This document shows, piece after piece, positions 8,156 to 16,230 of a stretch of DNA of 64,000 nucleotides (positions within the stretch are counted from its first letter, which is position 1; the number at the start of each line of letters is the position of its first letter). The DNA comes from Pseudomonas sessilinigenes (GTDB lineage: Bacteria > Pseudomonadota > Gammaproteobacteria > Pseudomonadales > Pseudomonadaceae). The DNA lies in NCBI RefSeq assembly GCF_003850565.1, contig NZ_CP027706.1:3782001-3846000 (forward strand), given 5' to 3'. A model generated the notes under the pieces. It worked only from the letters and a program-made list of their open reading frames with translations, had not been told where the DNA came from and made no database searches. A program made the position numbers and the translations under genes.

Positions 8156-9826
8156 GTGAAACAGAACTCCCTCAAAGACTGGTTCAAGAGCGGCGCCCCC
8201 GGCGTCTGGATCAGCGGTGGCGCAGTGTCCATCGCGGTCATCATGACCATCGGCCTGCTGGCGGTGATCGCCGTGCGCGGCCTGGGCCACTTCTGGCCGG
8301 CGGACCTGGTGCATGCCAGCTACGACGTGCCCGGCCAGGCCAATCACCTGGTGGTCGGTGAAGTGGTGCAAAAGGAAGAAGTGCCCCGGGCGCGCCTGAA
8401 GAGTGCCGGCTTGCCGGTGCCCGACCAGGGCCCTGAGTTCATGACCCGCGAGTTGCTCAAGGTGGGCAACCGCGACCTGAACGGCAGCGACTTCACCTGG
8501 ATCGTCGGCGAGTGGCTGACCAACCAGAGCTACCCCAAGGAACTGATGGCCATCGAGCGCCGTGAGTGGGGCAACTTCTACGGCTACCTGGTCAACGTCA
8601 AGGAAAACGGCAAGGTGGTCGCCGAGGGCGAAGCCGCCTGGCCCGAGCTGCAGGCGCGGATCGACCGGGTGAACAAGCTGGCGACCCAGCTCAAGAGTCT
8701 GGAGAAGTCCGACATCGGTGCGATCAACGCCGGCCTGGAGCGCATCCGCCTGCACGGTCGCAAGCTGGAACTGGCTGGCAAGCTGGACGCCGCCGCCCAG
8801 GCCGACATGGATGCCGAGCGCGCCGAACTCAACGCCCGCTATCAGGACATCGAGGCCCGCCTGAGCGAGCTGCATACCCAGTTCAACCGCGACAGCCTGA
8901 CCGCCCGCGATGCCAACGGCAAGGAAGTGGAGATCGGCCTGGGCAAGGTGGTGCATGCCTACCAGCCGAACGCCATGGGCACCTTCACCAAGGTCGGCTT
9001 CTACTTCAGCAAGGTCTGGGAGTTCCTCAGCGACGACCCACGGGAAGCCAACACCGAAGGCGGGATCTTCCCGGCCATCTTCGGCACCGTGATGATGACC
9101 CTGATCATGGCCATGATCGTGACCCCGTTCGGCGTGCTGGCGGCGGTCTACCTGCGTGAATACGCCAAGCAGAACGCCCTGACCCGGGTGATCCGCATCG
9201 CCGTGAACAACCTGGCGGGCGTGCCGGCCATCGTCTACGGCGTGTTCGGCCTGGGCTTCTTCGTCTACGTGCTGGGCGGGTCCCTGGACCGCCTGTTCTT
9301 CCCTGAGGCACTGCCGGCGCCGACCTTCGGCACCCCGGGCCTGCTCTGGGCGTCCCTGACCCTGGCGCTGCTGGCGGTGCCGGTGGTGATCGTGGCCACC
9401 GAGGAAGGCCTGGCGCGGATCCCGCGGACTGTACGCGAAGGCTCCCTGGCCCTGGGCGCGACCAAGGCCGAGACCCTGTGGAAGATCGTCCTGCCCATGG
9501 CCAGCCCGGCGATGATGACCGGCATGATCCTTGCCGTGGCCCGTGCCGCCGGCGAAGTGGCGCCGCTGATGCTGGTGGGTGTGGTGAAGCTGGCGCCGTC
9601 GCTGCCGGTGGATGGCAACTACCCGTACCTGCACCTGGACCAGAAGATCATGCACCTGGGCTTCCATATCTACGACGTCGGCTTCCAGAGCCCTAACGTC
9701 GAGGCCGCGCGGCCGCTGGTGTACGCCACCGCGTTGCTGCTGGTGCTGGTGATCGCCGTGCTCAACCTGTCGGCGGTATGGATCCGTAACCACCTGCGCG
9801 AGAAGTACAAGGCGCTGGACAGCTAA
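8156..9826 (+). CDS. pstA: Phosphate ABC transporter permease PstA, long form
   Basis: PstA is the second membrane subunit of the phosphate importer. It starts with GTG preceded by GAAAGG and has 556 residues against about 296 in E. coli. One membrane segment (about residues 20-42) is followed by about 260 extra residues, probably periplasmic, which include a charged helical stretch likely to form a coiled coil (about residues 165-250). The permease core begins near residue 305. Its EAA loop (ALGATKAETLWKIVLPMASPA) lies near residue 430. It is the middle gene of pstC-pstA-pstB-phoU. An inverted-repeat element separates it from pstB. Confidence 0.93.
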   Translation: MKQNSLKDWFKSGAPGVWISGGAVSIAVIMTIGLLAVIAVRGLGHFWPADLVHASYDVPGQANHLVVGEVVQKEEVPRARLKSAGLPVPDQGPEFMTRELLKVGNRDLNGSDFTWIVGEWLTNQSYPKELMAIERREWGNFYGYLVNVKENGKVVAEGEAAWPELQARIDRVNKLATQLKSLEKSDIGAINAGLERIRLHGRKLELAGKLDAAAQADMDAERAELNARYQDIEARLSELHTQFNRDSLTARDANGKEVEIGLGKVVHAYQPNAMGTFTKVGFYFSKVWEFLSDDPREANTEGGIFPAIFGTVMMTLIMAMIVTPFGVLAAVYLREYAKQNALTRVIRIAVNNLAGVPAIVYGVFGLGFFVYVLGGSLDRLFFPEALPAPTFGTPGLLWASLTLALLAVPVVIVATEEGLARIPRTVREGSLALGATKAETLWKIVLPMASPAMMTGMILAVARAAGEVAPLMLVGVVKLAPSLPVDGNYPYLHLDQKIMHLGFHIYDVGFQSPNVEAARPLVYATALLLVLVIAVLNLSAVWIRNHLREKYKALDS

Positions 9827-9839
9827 AGCCATTAGCCAC

Positions 9840-9902
9840 AAGCGGCAAGCTACAAGCCGCTTTTGCTCAAAACTTGCGGCTTGCAGCTAGAAGCTTGCAG
9901 CT
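9840..9902. repeat. AGCTTGC-type repeat cluster between pstA and pstB
   Basis: The gap contains a perfect 7-bp hairpin (AAGCGGC at 9840-9846, GCCGCTT at 9856-9862) and then several degenerate copies of CTTGCGGCTTGCAGCT and AGCTTGCAGCTA. The same words recur in three other gaps of this window, which points to a dispersed REP-like element. Confidence 0.7.
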
Positions 9903-9920
9903 ACGAACGGAGTGAGACCC

Positions 9921-10754
9921 ATGCAACACGAAACCCATACCCACGGCATCAACATGTCCGCCCTGGGTCGCGACAAGCAGAGCCTGAGCCTGGAGCAGGA
10001 AACCGTGGCGATCGAAGTGCCCGGCTTGAGCCTGTTCTACGGCGAGAAGCAAGCGCTGTTCGACGTCAGCATGAACATTCCCAAGCAGCGCGTGACCGCC
10101 TTCATCGGCCCGTCCGGCTGCGGCAAGTCGACCCTGCTGCGCACCTTCAACCGCATGAACGACCTGGTGGACGGTTGCCGTGTGGAAGGCGCCATCAACC
10201 TGTACGGCAACAACATCTACCGCAAGGGCGAGGATGTGGCCGAGCTGCGTCGCCGGGTGGGCATGGTGTTCCAGAAGCCCAACCCGTTTCCCAAGACCAT
10301 CTACGAGAACGTGGTCTATGGCCTGCGCATCCAGGGCATCAACAAGAAGCGCGTGCTCGACGAAGCCGTGGAGTGGGCGCTCAAGGGTGCGGCCCTGTGG
10401 GATGAGGTCAAGGACCGCCTGCACGACTCGGCCCTGGGCCTGTCCGGTGGTCAGCAGCAGCGCCTGGTGATCGCCCGCACCATCGCCGTGGAGCCGGAAG
10501 TGCTGCTGCTGGACGAACCCTGCTCGGCCCTGGACCCAATCTCGACCCTGAAGGTCGAGGAACTGATCTACGAGCTCAAGTCCAAGTTCACCATCGTCAT
10601 CGTGACCCACAACATGCAGCAGGCGGCGCGGGTCTCGGACTACACCGCGTTCATGTACATGGGCAAACTGGTGGAGTTCGGCGATACCGACACCCTGTTC
10701 ACCAACCCGGCCAAGAAGCAGACCGAAGACTACATCACCGGGCGCTATGGCTAG
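9921..10754 (+). CDS. pstB: Phosphate ABC transporter ATPase PstB
   Basis: PstB is the cytoplasmic ATPase that drives phosphate import and takes part in PhoR signalling with PhoU. It has 277 residues. Walker A is GPSGCGKST at residues 63-71, the signature is LSGGQQQR, and Walker B is [12 protein letters not shown]. The N-terminus is about 20 residues longer than E. coli PstB. ATG 9921 is chosen because GGAG lies eight bases upstream; an in-frame GTG at 9912 is less likely. It lies in the pst operon, flanked on both sides by AGCTTGC-type repeats. Confidence 0.96.
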   Translation: MQHETHTHGINMSALGRDKQSLSLEQETVAIEVPGLSLFYGEKQALFDVSMNIPKQRVTAFIGPSGCGKSTLLRTFNRMNDLVDGCRVEGAINLYGNNIYRKGEDVAELRRRVGMVFQKPNPFPKTIYENVVYGLRIQGINKKRVLDEAVEWALKGAALWDEVKDRLHDSALGLSGGQQQRLVIARTIAVEPEVLLLDEPCSALDPISTLKVEELIYELKSKFTIVIVTHNMQQAARVSDYTAFMYMGKLVEFGDTDTLFTNPAKKQTEDYITGRYG

Positions 10755-10763
10755 GAACAGCTG

Positions 10764-10845
10764 CAAGCCGCAAGCTTCAAGCGGCAAGACAGAAGCGGTA
10801 GGCGATATCCGGATCAATATTTAACTGCTTGAAGCTTGCGGCTTG
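10764..10845. repeat. AGCTTGC-type repeat with an 18-bp perfect inverted repeat, between pstB and phoU
   Basis: CAAGCCGCAAGCTTCAAG (10764-10781) and its exact reverse complement (10828-10845) bracket 46 bases. An RNA copy would fold into a long stem between two operon genes. The words match the other AGCTTGC elements at 9840, 17590 and 33247. Confidence 0.8.
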
Positions 10846-10872
10846 AAGCTTGCAACTTTCGCGGAGCGAACC

Positions 10873-11634
10873 ATGATTTCGAAGGAAGGCTTAACCCATC
10901 ACATCTCTCAGCAGTTCAATGCCGAGCTGGAAGAGGTGCGTAGCCACCTGCTGGCCATGGGCGGGCTGGTGGAGAAACAAGTCAATGACGCCGTCACCGC
11001 ACTGATCGAGGCCGACTCCGGGCTGGCCCAGCAAGTGCGCGAGATCGACGAGCAGATCAACCAGATGGAGCGCAACATCGACGAGGAGTGCCTGCGCATC
11101 CTCGCCCGGCGCCAGCCTGCGGCTTCCGACCTGCGCCTGATCATCAGCATCTCCAAGTCGGTGATCGACCTGGAGCGCATCGGCGACGAAGCCACCAAGA
11201 TCGCCCGCCGGGCCATCCAGCTGTGCGAGGAGGGCGAGGCCCCGCGTGGCTACGTCGAAGTGCGGCATATCGGCGACCAGGTGCGCAACATGGTGCGTGA
11301 CGCGCTGGACGCCTTCGCCCGGTTCGACGCCGAACTGGCCCTGTCGGTGGCCCAGTACGACAAGATCATCGACCGCGAGTACAAGACCGCGCTGCGCGAG
11401 CTGGCCACCTACATGATGGAAGACCCGCGCTCTATCTCGCGGGTTTTGAGCATCATCTGGGTATTGCGCTCGCTGGAGCGGATCGGCGATCACGCGCGCA
11501 ACATCTCCGCGCTGGTGATCTACCTGGTGCGTGGCACCGATGTGCGCCACCTGGGCCTCAAGCGCATGAAGGAAGAAGTTGAAGGACCGGCTGGCGATTC
11601 GGCTAATGTTCCGGGTGAAGCTGACGATAATTAA
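10873..11634 (+). CDS. phoU: Phosphate signalling protein PhoU
   Basis: PhoU is a cytoplasmic peripheral protein that links the Pst transporter to PhoR and represses the Pho regulon when phosphate is plentiful. The 253 residues form two three-helix repeats. Each carries the conserved metal-binding type motif: ERIGDEATKIA near residue 105 and ERIGDHARNIS near residue 207. The start MISKEGLTHH follows GCGGAGCGAACC, which supplies the ribosome-binding site. It is the last gene of the pst operon and is closed by a strong terminator. Confidence 0.95.
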   Translation: MISKEGLTHHISQQFNAELEEVRSHLLAMGGLVEKQVNDAVTALIEADSGLAQQVREIDEQINQMERNIDEECLRILARRQPAASDLRLIISISKSVIDLERIGDEATKIARRAIQLCEEGEAPRGYVEVRHIGDQVRNMVRDALDAFARFDAELALSVAQYDKIIDREYKTALRELATYMMEDPRSISRVLSIIWVLRSLERIGDHARNISALVIYLVRGTDVRHLGLKRMKEEVEGPAGDSANVPGEADDN

Positions 11635-11650
11635 GATTGCCCGAGAAGAG

Positions 11651-11677
11651 CGCCCGGCCTTTTGGCCGGGCGTTTTT
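11651..11677 (+). terminator. Rho-independent terminator of the pst-phoU operon
   Basis: A 9-bp GC-rich stem (CGCCCGGCC / GGCCGGGCG) with loop TTTT is followed directly by TTTTT. It is one of the clearest terminators in the window. Confidence 0.9.
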
Positions 11678-11800
11678 GTTTGCGGTCCTTGAATTCGAAA
11701 AGCAGCACCCGCGAACGAAAAGTCCCGGCGTGACTGAAGAGTTTTGGCAAAGTGCCATCAGCCAGCGTTATGCTTGCCGGGATTTTTAGAGGGGTGGTCG

Positions 11801-12751
11801 ATGAGTAAGGTAAGTGTGTTGGTGGTGGACGACGCGTCGTTCATTCGTGACCTGGTGAAGAAGTGCCTGCGCAACTACTTCCCCGGCATCAAGATCGAAG
11901 ACGCGGTCAACGGCAAGAAGGCCCAGGCGATGCTCGCCCGCGAAGCCTTCGACCTGGTCCTGTGCGATTGGGAAATGCCGGAAATGTCCGGCCTGGAACT
12001 GCTGACCTGGTGCCGTGGCCAGGAAGCGCTCAAGGCCATGCCGTTCGTCATGGTGACCAGCCGAGGCGACAAGGAAAACGTGGTGCAGGCGATCCAGGCC
12101 GGGGTTTCCGGCTATGTCAGCAAGCCCTTCACCAACGAACAGCTGCTGACCAAGGTCAAGCAGGCGCTGAACAAGGTCGGCAAGCTCGACACCCTGATGA
12201 ACAGCGCGCCGACCAAGATGAACTCCGCCTTTGGCAACGACTCCCTGAGCGCCCTGACCGGTGGCAAGGCCGAGGTGGTCGCCCCGGCAGCCCGGCCAGC
12301 TGCTCCAGCCGCTCCGGCAGCCGCTGCACCAGCCCCGGCTGCGGCGCCATCCCGTGGCCTGCTCAATAGCCCACCGGTCAAGGCGCCTGCCGCCGCTGCT
12401 GCCGCCAGTGGTGGCCGTGGCCAGGGCCAACTGCGCTTGCCTGGCGGTACCCAGCCTTGCGTGATCAAGGCGCTGAGCATCAAGGAAGCGTTGTTGGTGG
12501 TAAAGCGCACCGAGAACCTGCCGCAGGTGCTGGACAGCGCGGTACTGGACCTGGAGCAGGGCGAGAACGCCGAAGTGGCGCGGCTCAATGGCTACCTGCA
12601 TGCGGTGGTGGCGCACGAGCCGAAGCCCGACAGCGATTGGCTGCAGCTGACCTTCCGTTTCGTCGACCAGGATGCGCAGAAGCTGGACTACATCTCGCGC
12701 CTGATCGCCCGCGGCACTGCGCAGAAGCACTTCGTTCCAGGCGCGGGCTGA
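11801..12751 (+). CDS. Response regulator with receiver and PilZ-like C-terminal domain
   Basis: The 316-residue protein starts with a CheY-like receiver (residues 1-125). It has the acidic pair D10 D11, the phospho-acceptor D56 in LVLCDWEMPEMSG, a conserved T/S in MVTSRGD and K in SKPFTN. A long Ala/Pro linker follows (about residues 160-220). The C-terminal 100 residues (GQLRLPGGTQPCVIKALSIKEALLV ... LTFRFVDQDAQKLDYISRLI) have the strand pattern of a PilZ-like domain. The strict c-di-GMP motif RxxxR plus D/NxSxxG is not obvious, so ligand binding is uncertain. ATG 11801 follows GAGGGGTGG. No sensor kinase lies next to it. Confidence 0.82.
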   Translation: MSKVSVLVVDDASFIRDLVKKCLRNYFPGIKIEDAVNGKKAQAMLAREAFDLVLCDWEMPEMSGLELLTWCRGQEALKAMPFVMVTSRGDKENVVQAIQAGVSGYVSKPFTNEQLLTKVKQALNKVGKLDTLMNSAPTKMNSAFGNDSLSALTGGKAEVVAPAARPAAPAAPAAAAPAPAAAPSRGLLNSPPVKAPAAAAAASGGRGQGQLRLPGGTQPCVIKALSIKEALLVVKRTENLPQVLDSAVLDLEQGENAEVARLNGYLHAVVAHEPKPDSDWLQLTFRFVDQDAQKLDYISRLIARGTAQKHFVPGAG

Positions 12752-12763
12752 TCCTCGCCGGCC

Positions 12764-12803
12764 CTTCGCTGTAGGAACTGCCAAGCCCGCTCCTACAGCG
12801 AAG
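12764..12803. repeat. REP-type palindrome (TGTAGGAGC family)
   Basis: A perfect 13-bp inverted repeat (CTTCGCTGTAGGA / TCCTACAGCGAAG) surrounds ACTGCCAAGCCCGC. The words TGTAGGA and GCGGGCTTGG are typical of Pseudomonas REP sequences. It lies 12 bases after the response regulator stop and could also act as a terminator-like stem. Confidence 0.75.
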
Positions 12804-13122
12804 CGCAAATCTGCTGAAAACACTTTTCCCCGCCGGCTTTCGGCCAGCCATCCAGGCCGGTGGCTGCGTTATCCCCAATCCCGCCAATAACCCGCACCTT
12901 CGGCTGTAACCCCAGGCCACAGGGGCTTGGCCGTTCCTCCCGCCACCTTCCGCCGTACGTCTGATTAACTGTCCTGCACTTGATTTATATCCATTTGGAT
13001 ATAAATTTCCGGAAGCGCTCTACCTGATTCACCCTTTGCAGCCATGCGTTGAAACAACCCCGTGCGGCCAGCCCTGGCAGTCTTGATTAGCCTTGTTCCT
13101 GGTCACTGACAGGAGAAGTTCG
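12804..13122. other. Intergenic stretch before the toxin-antitoxin pair
   Basis: This stretch of about 320 bases has no convincing gene. Its central part turns AT-rich and holds the palindrome described separately (12983-13006). The last bases contain AGGAGAAGTT, the ribosome-binding site of the toxin gene. Confidence 0.5.
12983..13006. promoter_or_regulatory. 10-bp palindrome, candidate operator of the higBA pair
   Basis: ATTTATATCC and GGATATAAAT form a perfect inverted repeat with a 4-base spacer (ATTT), in an otherwise GC-rich region. It lies 117 bases upstream of the toxin gene. Type II antitoxins with a helix-turn-helix commonly bind such palindromes to autoregulate, so this is the best candidate operator. 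No experimental evidence. Confidence 0.55.
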
Positions 13123-13458
13123 ATGCCCAGGCACAAGGATGTGGTGTTTGTCGGGAGCGCGCTGCGGGATCTCAGGGCATTCCCTGAAGATGCCCGTCGG
13201 GCTGCCGGGTTTCAGCTGGATCTGCTGCAGCAGGGCGAGCAGCCCTACGATTGCAGGCCGGTGAAAACCATCGGCCCGAGTGTCTTCGAAATCAGGATTC
13301 ATGAAGATTCAGGGGCGTTTCGGGTGTTTTATGTGGTCAGGCGGCCTGCAGCCATCTATGTGCTGCACGCGGTGCGCAAGACTACCCGCAAGACCGAAGC
13401 GCGGGATATCGAGCTGGCTCGTGCCAGATTTCAGCAAGCAGGTTCACGCCATGACTGA
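13123..13458 (+). CDS. HigB/RelE-like toxin (Gp49 type) of a type II toxin-antitoxin pair
   Basis: This 111-residue basic protein resembles the phage-derived Gp49-like / HigB toxins, ribosome-dependent mRNA interferases of the RelE superfamily. Visible features are GSALRDLRAFPEDARRAAGFQL near the start, CRPVKTIGPSVFEIRI in the middle, and FRVFYVVRRPAAIYVLHAVRK followed by TRKTEARDIELARAR. The last two form the strand-strand-helix end typical of the family. ATG 13123 follows AGGAGAAGTT. The downstream antitoxin overlaps by 8 bases, with the toxin first as in HigBA systems. Activity is inferred from family only. Confidence 0.82.
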   Translation: MPRHKDVVFVGSALRDLRAFPEDARRAAGFQLDLLQQGEQPYDCRPVKTIGPSVFEIRIHEDSGAFRVFYVVRRPAAIYVLHAVRKTTRKTEARDIELARARFQQAGSRHD

Positions 13459-13765
13459 CCAACAGATCAACCCGCGCTTTGCCAGCGTCTGGGATGCCCT
13501 TGAAGCCACCCCCCAGGAGGCCGCCAACATGCGCCTGCGGGCCAAGCTGATGCTGGAGCTGGGCAAGACCGTGCAGGCCTGGGGGCTGTCGCAGAAGGAG
13601 GCGGCCAAGCGCCTCAACATCACCCAGCCCCGGCTCAACGATGTGCTTAGCGGCAGGATCAACAAGTTCTCCCTCGATGCGCTGGTCAACCTATGCGAGG
13701 CCGCGCAGCTGGGGGTGGAGATCCGCTTCGACGTTGGCGGCAATCGGCCCCTGGCGCCCGCCTGA
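13451..13765 (+). CDS. HigA-like helix-turn-helix antitoxin
   Basis: This 104-residue protein has an XRE-type helix-turn-helix at about residues 45-75: GLSQKEAAKRLNITQPRLND, then VLSGRINKFSLDALVNL. It is expected to bind and neutralise the toxin encoded just upstream and to repress the pair. The N-terminal stretch NPRFASVWDALEATPQEAAN is seen in HigA2-type antitoxins that follow Gp49-like toxins. Its start overlaps the toxin stop by 8 bases, so translation is coupled. The pair sits between the response regulator and the peptidase, which are close neighbours in P. aeruginosa as I recall, so it looks like a later insertion. Confidence 0.85.
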   Translation: MTDQQINPRFASVWDALEATPQEAANMRLRAKLMLELGKTVQAWGLSQKEAAKRLNITQPRLNDVLSGRINKFSLDALVNLCEAAQLGVEIRFDVGGNRPLAPA

Positions 13766-13825
13766 TTCATACAAGCTCCATATCAGGCTGCTAGCATGGT
13801 TCCTCTCCTGCCAAGAAACTGCTCA

Positions 13826-14722
13826 ATGTTCGTACGCCTGCTGTTCCTCTGCGGCTTGTCCATGGTCGCCAGCTCGCTGGCGGCGATGACGGTCTACAAG
13901 TCCGTCGACGCCGACGGCGTGGTGTCCTACAGCGACCGGCCTTCGCCGGGAGCGCAGGCGTTCGTGTTCCGCGATCGCATGGAGGAACACCTGGAGCGCC
14001 AGGTGCGGCTGGATATCCAGAAGCACAGGGGCGTGGATGCGCTGTACGTGCGCAACGACCTGCATGGGCCGGTGGAGGTGGAGCTGGGGTTCGCCAGCCT
14101 GAGCAACGTCAGCGGCGCGCCGACGCAGCCGATCCGCCGGGTGCTGCCGGCCCGCAGCAGGCAGCGCCTGGCGCTCTTGACGGCGACCCGGGCCGACCAG
14201 CCCTTGAGCTATGTCCCAAGGTTTCGTTACTCCCTGGGCGACCCGGGGGGAGCCGTGCAGGCCTACCGCTACCCTTTGCCCTGGCGGGGCGGGCCGTTTC
14301 GCCTGACCCAGGGCGCCAACGGCCAGTACAGCCATTCCAGCCCCAAGAGCCGTTATGCGATGGACATCGCCATGCCGGTGGGCACGCCGATCATCGCGGC
14401 GCGTGGCGGGGTGGTGGTCAAGACCGAGAACGCCCAGAGCGGCCGGGGCGACAACCCGGCCGGCAATTTCGTCCGGGTACTGCACGACGACGGCACGATG
14501 GGCGTGTACCTGCACCTCAAGCAAGGTTCGGTGAGCGTGCGCGAGGGCCAGCGCGTGGCGGTGGGCAGCCCGCTGGGGCTGTCGGGCAATACCGGCAACA
14601 GCAGCGGGCCGCACCTGCACTTCGTGGTGCAACGCAATACCGGGTTGGGGCTGGTGTCGATTCCCTACCAGTTCGACCAGCCCCTGGGGGGCTTGCCGAA
14701 CTTCGCCCTGGGCAATAAATAG
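13826..14722 (+). CDS. Secreted M23 (LytM-like) peptidase with N-terminal DUF4124-like region
   Basis: The 298-residue protein has a signal peptide (MFVRLLFLCGLSMVASSLAA). A short DUF4124-like stretch follows (MTVYKSVDADGVVSYSDRPSPGA). The C-terminal half is an M23 zinc endopeptidase that would cut peptidoglycan cross-links. Likely zinc ligands are the His in NGQYSHSSPKSRYAMDIAMP, the Asp in the same motif, and the His residues of GNSSGPHLHF near residue 265. An in-frame ATG at 13796 is an alternative start, but 13826 places the signal peptide at the N-terminus. Catalytic residues look intact. Confidence 0.87.
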   Translation: MFVRLLFLCGLSMVASSLAAMTVYKSVDADGVVSYSDRPSPGAQAFVFRDRMEEHLERQVRLDIQKHRGVDALYVRNDLHGPVEVELGFASLSNVSGAPTQPIRRVLPARSRQRLALLTATRADQPLSYVPRFRYSLGDPGGAVQAYRYPLPWRGGPFRLTQGANGQYSHSSPKSRYAMDIAMPVGTPIIAARGGVVVKTENAQSGRGDNPAGNFVRVLHDDGTMGVYLHLKQGSVSVREGQRVAVGSPLGLSGNTGNSSGPHLHFVVQRNTGLGLVSIPYQFDQPLGGLPNFALGNK

Positions 14723-14772
14723 GGCGGGAGTGGCCGGCCGGCTCGCACAGGAGCCGACCGGTGCAGGCTCGA

Positions 14773-16113
14773 TCAGTCGAGCATCAGGACCTTGGCCAGG
14801 ATGATCTTCGGACCCTTCATCTTCTTGATGATGATGCGCAGGCCTTCGACCTCCAGCACTTCTTCCTCTTCAGGCACCCGTTTCAGGGTCTCGTACACCA
14901 GGCCCGCGAGGGTTTCGGCCTCGATATGGTCCAGATCGATGCCCAGCAGGCGCTCGACCTTGAACAGCGGGGTGTCGCCGCGCACCAGCAGCTTGCCCGG
15001 CTGGTAGGCGAGGATGCCGCGCTCGGTCTTGCGGTGTTCGTCCTGAATGTCGCCCACCAGCACTTCCAGCACGTCTTCCATGGTCAGGTAGCCGATGACC
15101 TTGCCGTCGGCTTCCTCCACCAGGGCGAAGTGCGAGCCGCCCTTGCGAAACTGTTCCAGCAACTGGGACAACGGCATGTGCCGCGACACGCGTTCCAGGG
15201 GCCGGGTCAGTTCGTCCAGGTTGAACGACTCGGGGATATGGTCCAGGGCCGCCAGTTCCAGCAGCAGGTCCTTGATGTGCAGCAGGCCGACGAACTCGTT
15301 GCGTTCGCTGTCGTACACCGGGTAGCGGCTGAACTTGTGGCGACGGAACAGCGCCAGCACGGCCTTGAGCGGCGCCGTGGACTCGATGCTGATCAGGTCT
15401 TCCCGGGAGTTGGCCCAGTCCACCACTTCCAGCTCGCCCATTTCCACTGCCGAGGCCAGTACCCGCATGCCCTGGTCGCTGGGGTCCTGGCCCCGGCTGG
15501 AGTGCAGGATCAGCTTGAGTTCTTCGCGGCTGTAGTGGTGCTCGTGGTGTGGGCCGGGCTCGCCTTGGCCGGCGATGCGCAGGATGGCGTTGGCGCTGGC
15601 GTTGAGCAGGTAGATGGCCGGGTACATCAGCCAGTAGAACAGGTACAGCGGCACTGCCGTCCAGAGGGACAGCAGTTCGGGTTTACGAATCGCCCAGGAC
15701 TTGGGCGCCAGTTCGCCGACCACGATATGCAGGTAGGAAATGATGAAGAACGCCGTGAAGAACGACACCCCACGGATCACTTCCGCAGAGCTCACGCCCA
15801 CGGCGCCCAGCAGGGGTTCGAGCAGGTGGGCGAAAGCCGGCTCGCCGACCCAGCCAAGGCCCAGGGAAGCCAGGGTGATGCCCAGTTGGCAGGCCGACAG
15901 GTAGGCGTCCAGCTGGCTGTGCACGGTGCGCAGGATTTGCCCGCGCCATCCGTTCTTGTGGGCGATGGCCTCGACCCGGGTCGAGCGCAGCTTGACCATG
16001 GCGAACTCGGCGGCCACGAAGAAGCCGTTGAGCAGGACCAGGATCAGAGCAAAAAGAATCATGCCGAAGTCGGCGAACAGAGACGCGAGGGTAAAACCAG
16101 GGGAAGGGTCCAT
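14773..16113 (-). CDS. CorC/HlyC-type membrane protein (DUF21, CBS pair, CorC domain)
   Basis: This 446-residue protein has an N-terminal DUF21 membrane domain with about four hydrophobic segments: FGMILFALILVLLNGFFVAAE near residue 15, then segments near residues 75, 100 and 140. A CBS-domain pair follows at about residues 200-330 and a CorC_HlyC C-terminal domain at about 345-425. The family is often labelled hemolysin but is more likely linked to magnesium or cobalt transport. The start MDPSPGF at 16113 lacks a clear ribosome-binding site, so the exact start is uncertain. Confidence 0.88.
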   Translation of the reverse strand: MDPSPGFTLASLFADFGMILFALILVLLNGFFVAAEFAMVKLRSTRVEAIAHKNGWRGQILRTVHSQLDAYLSACQLGITLASLGLGWVGEPAFAHLLEPLLGAVGVSSAEVIRGVSFFTAFFIISYLHIVVGELAPKSWAIRKPELLSLWTAVPLYLFYWLMYPAIYLLNASANAILRIAGQGEPGPHHEHHYSREELKLILHSSRGQDPSDQGMRVLASAVEMGELEVVDWANSREDLISIESTAPLKAVLALFRRHKFSRYPVYDSERNEFVGLLHIKDLLLELAALDHIPESFNLDELTRPLERVSRHMPLSQLLEQFRKGGSHFALVEEADGKVIGYLTMEDVLEVLVGDIQDEHRKTERGILAYQPGKLLVRGDTPLFKVERLLGIDLDHIEAETLAGLVYETLKRVPEEEEVLEVEGLRIIIKKMKGPKIILAKVLMLD

Positions 16114-16230
16114 GATGGGGTTTTGCGGATTCCATGTATTCGAAAAGAGGGCGATACGGTGCCTGGAGGGCAGGCACAAGCTACGCAATGTAGCGGCTGA
16201 CAGGGCGGTTGCCTAGGGGGCAGGCCGCTG

